From NCBI RefSeq assembly GCF_003097355.1, contig NZ_PYUI01000002.1:186001-250000 (forward strand): DNA of 64,000 nt, written 5' to 3'. Below, one piece after another: positions 26,507 to 32,602 of the stretch. This DNA is from Arthrobacter sp. H-02-3 (lineage in GTDB: Bacteria; Actinomycetota; Actinomycetes; Actinomycetales; Micrococcaceae). The stretch's first letter is position 1. Each line of letters starts with the position of its first letter. A program made the translations under genes and the position numbers. Under the pieces are notes generated by a model. The model was given only the letters and a program-made list of their open reading frames with translations. It was not told where the DNA came from and did not search any database.

Positions 26507-27139
26507 CTAGCCAAGAATGGCGTCGAACGCGGTGCCCGGCAGCGGAGCCTGGGGCGGGAGCGCCCGGTCCGGCCGCTCCGTGCGGATGGCGTCCTCGACC
26601 AGCGCCACGGGACGCCGCCACGCGTCGGATCCTGGCTCCATCGTGTCCACGACGCCGATCAACATGGCCAGCAGCCGGATCATGTCCGTCATGGAAATAT
26701 CGCTGCGTAGGGTGCCCTGGCCCTGCCCTCGGCCCAGGAGCACGGCGATGGATTCGATCAGGCCCCCGGTGATCCCGGTCAGCAGCCCGCGCCGGCCTGC
26801 GACGGCGCCCAGGAGGTTGGCTTCCTCGCTGGCAACCCGCATGGTGGCATCGATGACCCGGAAAAGTCCGGCGGCGGCGTCCGGATCGGCCAGGGCCTGG
26901 TCGATGGCAGGATCGACCTGGAGCCGGAGCTGCCGGTTCAGGGCCGCGAGCACCAGTTCTTCCTTATCCGCAAAGTTCCGGAAGAGGGTGGCCGGCCCCA
27001 CCCCGGCCGTGACGGCGATGGTCTGCAGCGGCACTTCGGGCCCGTGCTCGCGGAAGCATTGCCGGGCCGCGGAGATAATTTTGTCCACGTTGCGCGCGGC
27101 GTCGGCGCGAAGCGGCCTGCGGTCTACTGCCCGGTTCAT
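26507..27139 (-). CDS. TetR/AcrR-family transcriptional regulator
   Basis: A 210-residue TetR-type repressor. The helix-turn-helix occupies residues about 15-62 (NVDKIISAARQCFREHGPEVPLQTIAVTAGVGPATLFRNFADKEELVL); the rest is a ligand-binding helical domain without strong specificity clues. It heads a leftward run with the DUF1232 and quinone oxidoreductase genes, its likely targets. An imperfect inverted repeat TTGCCTAGGTTAGCAA at 27139-27154 overlaps its start region and might be an operator. Confidence 0.85.
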   Translation of the reverse strand: MNRAVDRRPLRADAARNVDKIISAARQCFREHGPEVPLQTIAVTAGVGPATLFRNFADKEELVLAALNRQLRLQVDPAIDQALADPDAAAGLFRVIDATMRVASEEANLLGAVAGRRGLLTGITGGLIESIAVLLGRGQGQGTLRSDISMTDMIRLLAMLIGVVDTMEPGSDAWRRPVALVEDAIRTERPDRALPPQAPLPGTAFDAILG

Positions 27140-27312
27140 TTGCCTAGGTTAGCAATGCGCGCGGCGAGCGAAGCGGTTACCGCCGGGTAGTGCGTTATGT
27201 GACGAGTTCCGCCCCAAATCCGCGCGCCCCGGTGACGGAAGCGCGTGAAAGACTGGTCCGGGCAGCCCGAAAATTCCCCCGGCTGTCCGGACCGAGTGAA
27301 GGGACCCATCAC

Positions 27313-27654
27313 ATGCTCGTCGCATTCTCCGTAGCACCCTCCGGCGACCCCGCCAGCGGCCAGGCGTCCGGTGACGCCTCGGTCCACGACGCCGTCGCTG
27401 CTGCCGTGCGGATCGTCCGGGAGTCCGGGCTGCCCAACCGGACGAGTTCCATGTTCACCGAGATCGAGGGCGAGTGGGACGAGGTCATGGACGTCGTCAA
27501 ACGGGCCACCGACGCCGTGGGCGCTTACGGCTCCCGCGTTTCGCTGGTCCTCAAGGCGGACATCCGGCCCGGGTACAGCGGCGAGCTGACCGGGAAGGTC
27601 GAGCGGCTGGAAAACGCCATCGGCGGGCAGGGTCCAGTAGGCCAGGAACTGTAG
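27313..27654 (+). CDS. Thiamine-binding (MTH1187/YqgV-like) protein
   Basis: A 113-residue protein of the MTH1187/YkoF-like ferredoxin-fold family: MLVAFSVAPSG, the central TSSMFTEIEGEWDEVMDVVKRA and SRVSLVLKADIRPGYSGELTGKV are characteristic. Members bind thiamine or related compounds in the cytoplasm. The ATG at 27313, with GAAGGG upstream, is preferred over a longer frame from 27190. It is followed after 32 bp by an O-methyltransferase gene. Confidence 0.85.
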   Translation: MLVAFSVAPSGDPASGQASGDASVHDAVAAAVRIVRESGLPNRTSSMFTEIEGEWDEVMDVVKRATDAVGAYGSRVSLVLKADIRPGYSGELTGKVERLENAIGGQGPVGQEL

Positions 27655-27686
27655 CGCCGGGGCGGGCCGGCTGGGACACTGGGGGC

Positions 27687-28364
27687 ATGATCGAGCATCA
27701 GCCCGCCCTCGGCTGGGTTGCCGTGGAGAACTTCCTCGCCGACGTCGTGGTCCGCCCGGACAGTGCGCTTCAGCGCGCCGTGACCAGCGCCCTCGAGGCG
27801 GGCATGCCGCCTATCGAAGTGGCACCCAACGCCGGCAAACTCCTGAAGCTGCTGGTCCAGCTCTCCGGCGCACGGCGAGTCCTGGAGATCGGCACGCTGG
27901 CCGGCTTCAGCACCATCTGGATGGCCCAGGGACTGCCAGCCGACGGCCGCCTGGTCACCTGCGAGTACCTCCCCAAGCACGCCCGTATCGCGCGCGCCAA
28001 CATCGACAACGCCGGCCTGGGCCACAAGGTGGACATCCGGATCGGGGCGGCGCTGGACACCCTGCACGCGCTGGAGAGCGAGGCCGGGCCACCCTTCGAC
28101 TTCGTGTTTATCGACGCCGACAAGGAAAACAACCCCCACTACCTGGACTGGGCCATCCGGCTCGGGAGGCCCGGCACCACCATCGTGATGGACAACGTCG
28201 TGTGGGAAGGCGCCGTGCTCGACGCGTCCATGGACACGGTGAACGCCCCGGGAATCATCAGTGCGCTGCAGATGCTCGGCGACGACGCTCGGCTGGACGG
28301 GACCGTCATGCAGACCGTCGGTTCGAAGGGCTGGGACGGGTTCGCCCTCGCGATCGTCCGCTAG
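27687..28364 (+). CDS. O-methyltransferase family 3 (catechol/caffeoyl type)
   Basis: A 225-residue SAM-dependent O-methyltransferase. Visible: the SAM motif VLEIGTLAGFSTIWMAQGL, VTCEYLPKHARIARAN, the metal-binding DFVFIDADKENNPHYLDWA, and TTIVMDNVVWEGAV. These are typical of the cation-dependent group that methylates catechols and related hydroxyls; the natural substrate is unknown. The ATG at 27687 after a GGGGG run is the start; longer in-frame readings run back through the thiamine-binding gene. It probably shares a transcript with that gene. Confidence 0.9.
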   Translation: MIEHQPALGWVAVENFLADVVVRPDSALQRAVTSALEAGMPPIEVAPNAGKLLKLLVQLSGARRVLEIGTLAGFSTIWMAQGLPADGRLVTCEYLPKHARIARANIDNAGLGHKVDIRIGAALDTLHALESEAGPPFDFVFIDADKENNPHYLDWAIRLGRPGTTIVMDNVVWEGAVLDASMDTVNAPGIISALQMLGDDARLDGTVMQTVGSKGWDGFALAIVR

Positions 28365-28453
28365 GTAGGGCCGGCCGTGCGAGATGCTCGCCGTGCGAGA
28401 AACTGCCGGGCAAGAGGCTGCCGTGGCGTGGCCGGGGCACCCAACACCAAGTG

Positions 28454-28467
28454 CTAAGTATGCTTAG
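28454..28467 (+). promoter_or_regulatory. TAAG-N4-CTTA inverted repeat upstream of the glycoconjugate cluster
   Basis: CTAAGTATGCTTAG is nested inside an outer inverted repeat CCAAG (28447-28451) ... CTTGG (28471-28475). It lies 168 bp before the acyl-CoA dehydrogenase-like start. The rest of 28365-28634 contains no supported gene, only an ATG at 28579 whose frame closes after 19 codons past a run of eight C. Confidence 0.45.
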
Positions 28468-28634
28468 ATTGCTTGGCGGCGGCCCGGCGGGCAGCCGCTG
28501 ACGCGAAGGACTGGAAATACGCAGCCCGGACGTTCACCTCCCACAATCGCACAGCCCGAAGGAAAACAGGCAGCCGAAATGAACGGGACCCCGACCCCCC
28601 CCACCAGCCCCTCCCCGCCAGGACCCGTCCTGTC

Positions 28635-29759
28635 ATGATGGGCCCCGCCACGACAGGCCCCTCCAGGACAAGTCCCGCCACGTTCAGCCCGGTCAGGATC
28701 AGTTCCGCTGACCCGGACCTGCACGCGATCGGCCCTTTGCTGACCGGTGCGCAGGCCGCCGTCGGCGATGTCCCGGCCCTGCTGGACCTCGCCAAAGCAG
28801 CAGCGGAGACGGCGCCAAAGCCAGGGGAGGGCCGGACCGCGTTCCTGTGGGAGATTCTGGCCTCCGTGACCGCCGTCGACGTCGCCGCAGGCCGGGTCCT
28901 GGAACCGCACCTGGACGCCGCCGCGATTCTGCGGCAGGCAGCGGGCGCGGCCGCGGGGGAGGGCCGGGACTGCCCGGACTTCAACGGGATCGGCTTTGAG
29001 GGCGCCTGGGGCGTGTTCGCGGCCGAAGCCCCGGGACTCCGGCTGGAGGCAACTGAGGCCGACGGATGCTTCCGGCTCCACGGCTCCAAGCCCTGGTGCT
29101 CGCTGGCCGCACAACTTGACCATGCGGTGCTGACCGCTCACGTCGGAGGCGGCCGCGCCGCGTTCGCCGTCGACCTCCACGCCGAGGGTGTGAGCTTCGC
29201 CGATCCTGAGTGGACCAGCCGGGGCCTGCGGGAAATCCCCAGCGGCACGGTGCACTTCGATGGTGTCCCGGCCGTGCCTCTGGGAGGAACCGGCTGGTAC
29301 TACGAGCGCCCCGGCTTCGCCTGGGGCGGCATGGGCGTGGCCGCCTGCTGGCTGGGCGGCGCCGTCGCGGTGGCCCGCAGCTTCACCGCATCCCTACAGA
29401 AAGCTGCCGACGGCGGACGGGAACCGGACCAGATTGCCCTGGCGCACCTTGGCGAGATTGACCGGACCCTGGCCGCCCTGACCGGGTACCTGGCGCAGAC
29501 CGCCGCCCGGATCGACGCGGGGGAACTCTCCGACGCCGGCGCATGGCGCGAGGCCCTGCGGGTGCGGGGAACCGCGGCCGCCGCCGTCGAACGCATCCAG
29601 ACGCTCGTGAGCCAGAATCTGGGGCCGGCCCCGCTCGCCTTCGATGAGAGCTACGGAAAACGGATGGCGGACCTGGCCCTGTACATCCGCCAGCACCACG
29701 CCATGCGCGACGACGCACAGCTGGGCGCCCTCTCACTGAACGGAAACGCCCCATGGTGA
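28635..29759 (+). CDS. Acyl-CoA dehydrogenase-like protein
   Basis: About 374 residues if it starts at ATG 28635; the frame is open further upstream but that part is low-complexity. Similarity to acyl-CoA dehydrogenases shows in the middle beta domain (ATEADGCFRLHGSKPWCSLA, GGRAAFAVDLHAEGV) and the C-terminal helical bundle. No confident catalytic Glu can be named. It overlaps the deacetylase-methyltransferase gene by 7 bp (ATGGTGA), so it belongs to a tight three-gene operon. Within that setting it may oxidise or desaturate a carrier- or CoA-linked acyl group rather than serve beta-oxidation. The true start is uncertain. Confidence 0.72.
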   Translation: MMGPATTGPSRTSPATFSPVRISSADPDLHAIGPLLTGAQAAVGDVPALLDLAKAAAETAPKPGEGRTAFLWEILASVTAVDVAAGRVLEPHLDAAAILRQAAGAAAGEGRDCPDFNGIGFEGAWGVFAAEAPGLRLEATEADGCFRLHGSKPWCSLAAQLDHAVLTAHVGGGRAAFAVDLHAEGVSFADPEWTSRGLREIPSGTVHFDGVPAVPLGGTGWYYERPGFAWGGMGVAACWLGGAVAVARSFTASLQKAADGGREPDQIALAHLGEIDRTLAALTGYLAQTAARIDAGELSDAGAWREALRVRGTAAAAVERIQTLVSQNLGPAPLAFDESYGKRMADLALYIRQHHAMRDDAQLGALSLNGNAPW

Positions 29760-31276
29760 GCTTCACCCATGACGACCCCGGGACCAGCGAGGCAGTATGG
29801 GCTACCGGCGGTGCGGCGGAGCTGCCGGAGCTGCCACTGGATCATGGGGAGCTCGCCGGCCGGGCGTTCATTGTCCTGGCCGCCCACCCCGACGACGAGA
29901 CGCTCGGGGCCGGCGGGCTGCTTGCCCGGCTGCACGCCGTCGGCGCCGCCGTCCGGGTGCTGTTGTGCACGGCAGGGGAGGCCTCGCACCCGGGTTCGCC
30001 GACGACGACTCCGGAGCAGCTGGCAGCGGTCCGGCTGCAGGAGTTCGGCGGCGCCATGACACAGCTGCTTGGCGGCCGGGAATGGCAGTGCCTGGGCCTG
30101 CCCGACGGCAAACTCGCCGAACACCGGGAGCAGATCCGCGCCGCAGTCCACGAGGCGGTCAGCGAGGTGTCAACCGCGTGCGGGGCCGCCGCCGGCGACG
30201 TGGTTCTTGTAGCGCCCTACCGCTCGGACGGCCACACCGACCACGACGTCCTCGGATCCGTAGCCGCCGACTTCAGCGCCGCGGAGGGCTGCGCTCTTCT
30301 CGAATACCCCATCTGGTACTGGCTGTGGGCCGCACCAGACGCTCCCGTCTCCACCGGCGACCCGGCTGATCCTGCATCCTCCGCTGGCTCCGCCGCTGCG
30401 GCGTGGCGCGGCTGGTTCCGGCTGCCGCTGACCTCGGCCGAGCAACAGGCCAAGGCCGCCGCCATGGCGGCGCACAGATCCCAGGTCCAGCCGCTTTCCG
30501 GGCTGCCGGGCGACGAGGTGCTCCTGCCGGCGGCTTTTCTGGCGCACTTTGAGCGGCCATGGGAGACGTTCGCCTGGTACCCGGCGAGTGCCCCGTTCGG
30601 GCATGTCCCGTCCAGAGTTGTCCCGTCCAGGGATGCCCCGTCCGACGGCGGGTCCCCGCACCCCTACGCCGCGCACGACGCAGAGCGACTCTTCGATGCC
30701 GTCCACGCCCGGGAGGAGGATCCCTGGCAGTACACCTCGAGCTGGTACGAGCACCGCAAGCGTGCCCTGACGCTTGCCGCGCTGCCCGCGAGCAGCTACG
30801 CGGCCGGGTTGGAGATCGGCTGCTCGATTGGAACGCTGAGCGTGGAGCTCGCGCCGCGGTGCGGAAGTTTCCTGGCCGTTGACGCCAGCAGCACCGCCCT
30901 GGACCACGCCGCCCGGCGGCTCGCCCACCTGCCCGCGGCACAGACGCGCCACCTGACAGTCCCTGACGAGTGGCCCGACGGATCGTTTGACCTGATCGTG
31001 GTCTCAGAGGTGGGGTACTACCTCTCGCCGGCAGAGCTCGGCGCGCTGCTCAACCGGATCCAGGACGCGCTCCGGCCCGGCGGGACCCTGGTGCTGTGCC
31101 ACTGGCGGCACCCCGTTTCCGGCTGGGAACTGGACGGCGACTCAGTCCACGCCGCGGCCCGGCGCCAGCTGGGCTGGGCCGGCGGCGGGATCTACCGGGA
31201 ACGCGACTTTGTCCTCGAGGTGCTTCTTGCGCCGGACACCGTGCCGGACCGCGGCGCCCGCGAACGGGGACGGTGA
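29753..31276 (+). CDS. Bifunctional PIG-L deacetylase / SAM-dependent methyltransferase
   Basis: A 507-residue two-domain protein. Residues about 35-275 are a zinc-dependent PIG-L/LmbE N-deacetylase with the metal motif AHPDDE (HPDDE 45-49) and HTDHD (161-165). Residues about 305-495 are a class I methyltransferase of NodS-like type with the SAM motif LEIGCSIGTLSVELA from 353 and DLIVVSEVGYYL. A Pro/Ser-rich linker joins them. The logical reaction is removal of an acetyl group from an amino sugar followed by N-methylation. It starts inside the preceding gene and overlaps the GT2 gene by 4 bp. No signal peptide. Confidence 0.88.
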   Translation: MVSFTHDDPGTSEAVWATGGAAELPELPLDHGELAGRAFIVLAAHPDDETLGAGGLLARLHAVGAAVRVLLCTAGEASHPGSPTTTPEQLAAVRLQEFGGAMTQLLGGREWQCLGLPDGKLAEHREQIRAAVHEAVSEVSTACGAAAGDVVLVAPYRSDGHTDHDVLGSVAADFSAAEGCALLEYPIWYWLWAAPDAPVSTGDPADPASSAGSAAAAWRGWFRLPLTSAEQQAKAAAMAAHRSQVQPLSGLPGDEVLLPAAFLAHFERPWETFAWYPASAPFGHVPSRVVPSRDAPSDGGSPHPYAAHDAERLFDAVHAREEDPWQYTSSWYEHRKRALTLAALPASSYAAGLEIGCSIGTLSVELAPRCGSFLAVDASSTALDHAARRLAHLPAAQTRHLTVPDEWPDGSFDLIVVSEVGYYLSPAELGALLNRIQDALRPGGTLVLCHWRHPVSGWELDGDSVHAAARRQLGWAGGGIYRERDFVLEVLLAPDTVPDRGARERGR

Positions 31277-32076
31277 CCGGGGTGGCAGCACTGGCATTGC
31301 CGCTGGCGCGCGGGTACGGCATCGAACGGGTTGCCGTCGTCATGCCCGCGCACAACGAGGAAGAGCACCTGGAGGACGCGCTGCGGGCCTTTCAACAGTC
31401 CGCGGACGCCCTGCACAGGGTCCGGCCCGACGTCGACGTCCGATTGACGGTGGTGCTGGACAGCTGCACGGACGGATCCGCCGCCACCGTGGCCGGTTTT
31501 GTTGGTGCAGACCGGCGCATCGGTGCCCTTGAGGTCAGCTACCGCAGCGCCGGTGCCAGCCGGGCCGCAGGAGCCCGGGCGTCGGGCATCGGAATGCCCC
31601 GGCGACGGCCGCCGGGGCAGCGCTGGACGCCGCCGGCTTGGGCCGGCCGGACCTGGCTGGCCAACACCGACGCCGATTCCAGGGTGCCGGAGAACTGGCT
31701 GGTCCGCCAGCTTGAGTTCGCCGAGGCAGGCGCCGATGCCGTACTGGGGTCCGTGGAGCCGGACCCGGCCGGAATGGACCCTGAGTTGCTCCGGCGGTGG
31801 CGGGAACGCCACCCGTTCCACGAGGACCATCCCCACATTTACGGTGCGAATTTCGGCGTCCGGGCATCCGCCTATCTGGCCGCCGGAGGGTTCGCACGGA
31901 TCACATCCGAAGAGGACCGGGCCCTCGTCCACGGCCTTCGCAGCCGCGCTTTCACGGTCACGGCGACGGACAGCAACCGGGTGGTGACCTCCGGCCGGAC
32001 CCACGCCCGGGCACCGCACGGCTTTGGCACCTACCTGCGGAGTCTGGACCGGGTGCCGCCGCCACCAGCCGGCTGA
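31273..32076 (+). CDS. Glycosyltransferase family 2
   Basis: A 267-residue soluble GT-A glycosyltransferase. Visible: PAHNEE (25-30) at the nucleotide site, VVLDSCTDGS, the DxD-type NTDADSRVP (Asp133/Asp135), and ITSEEDRALVHGL as the likely catalytic-base region. The start is GTG at 31273, overlapping the stop of the deacetylase-methyltransferase (GTGA). No membrane helices. The family transfers sugars from nucleotide donors with inversion. In this operon it presumably adds the sugar that the fusion protein then modifies. The end of the gene is low-complexity (RVPPPPAG). Confidence 0.85.
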   Translation: MTGVAALALPLARGYGIERVAVVMPAHNEEEHLEDALRAFQQSADALHRVRPDVDVRLTVVLDSCTDGSAATVAGFVGADRRIGALEVSYRSAGASRAAGARASGIGMPRRRPPGQRWTPPAWAGRTWLANTDADSRVPENWLVRQLEFAEAGADAVLGSVEPDPAGMDPELLRRWRERHPFHEDHPHIYGANFGVRASAYLAAGGFARITSEEDRALVHGLRSRAFTVTATDSNRVVTSGRTHARAPHGFGTYLRSLDRVPPPPAG

Positions 32077-32150
32077 CGAGTCACCGACCCCGGGACCCGT
32101 TGACGCCGGGACTCATTGACGCAGGGATCGGGCCCCTCCACACTGATAAC

Positions 32151-32369
32151 GTGACCGACGCTGCTAACGAACCCAGCATCAACCAGGTTGTTGACCGCCT
32201 GGCGGCCCGTTTCCCGCACGTCCCCCGGGTACACATCGCCGGGATTGTCGGCGAGGAATTCGAGGCCCTGGACGCGGGCCGGATCAGGACGTTCATCCCC
32301 ACCCTGGTTGAACGGGGTGCCCGCGTGCGGATCCAGAGAGAATTCGGAATGAGCACCGCCGGCGACTAA
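32151..32369 (+). CDS. Three-helix-bundle dimerization domain protein
   Basis: A 72-residue helical protein: INQVVDRLAARFPHVPRVHIAGIVGEEFEAL followed by RIRTFIPTLVERGARVRIQ. I recognise this as the small three-helix-bundle dimerization domain (DUF3562-like) often found in actinobacterial stress regions; no biochemical role is known to me. The GTG at 32151 is chosen because MTDAANEPSINQ precedes the conserved helix; there is no clear ribosome site, and a TGATAAC just upstream could be a -10 for a leaderless message. Monocistronic. Confidence 0.7.
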   Translation: MTDAANEPSINQVVDRLAARFPHVPRVHIAGIVGEEFEALDAGRIRTFIPTLVERGARVRIQREFGMSTAGD

Positions 32370-32403
32370 CGCGCCCTGGCAGCCTCGAGTTCGCCGTATG
32401 CGC

Positions 32404-32455
32404 GTCAAATCGCCGTAAAGTTCCGGCGAGCCCGCACCATTCCGGCGATTTCGAC
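32404..32455. other. Intergenic hairpin, member D of the long-stem family
   Basis: GTCAAATCGCCG (32404-32415) pairs with CGGCGATTTCGAC (32443-32455) apart from one bulged base. The centre begins CCGTAAAGTTCCGGCGAGCC, resembling CCGTAAATGCCGTTCTGAGCC in the element between hutU and hutH. It lies after the small helical gene and may terminate it. Confidence 0.55.
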
Positions 32456-32495
32456 GGCGGCAGCCAGGCGGGACCGGCCCGGCGACCGTGGACAG

Positions 32496-32511
32496 CGGAC
32501 CTTTGGCCCTT
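32496..32511 (+). promoter_or_regulatory. DosR-box-like site upstream of the P-type ATPase
   Basis: CGGACCTTTGGCCCTT matches the DosR core at 10 of 14 positions and shares the GACCWWWGGCCCT form with the site at narG. It is about 90 bp before the start codon. A second weaker GGGACCGGCCC lies just upstream at 32471-32481. Confidence 0.45.
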
Positions 32512-32602
32512 ACCGGCCCGGGCCACCGGCAGGATGCTCGACCCATGAGGTACCTGATCAGGGCCGGCGGCCGGCGGTGTCCGTGAGGGGCGGAGCGCGG
32601 GC

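Noticed and set aside
27139..27154. TTGCCTAGGTTAGCAA as TetR operator
   Set aside because: Only 4-bp arms match; noted with the TetR gene but too weak to list as a site.
31096..31272. N-terminal extension of the GT2 glycosyltransferase
   Set aside because: It overlaps the end of the methyltransferase domain; the GTGA overlap gives a natural start at 31273.
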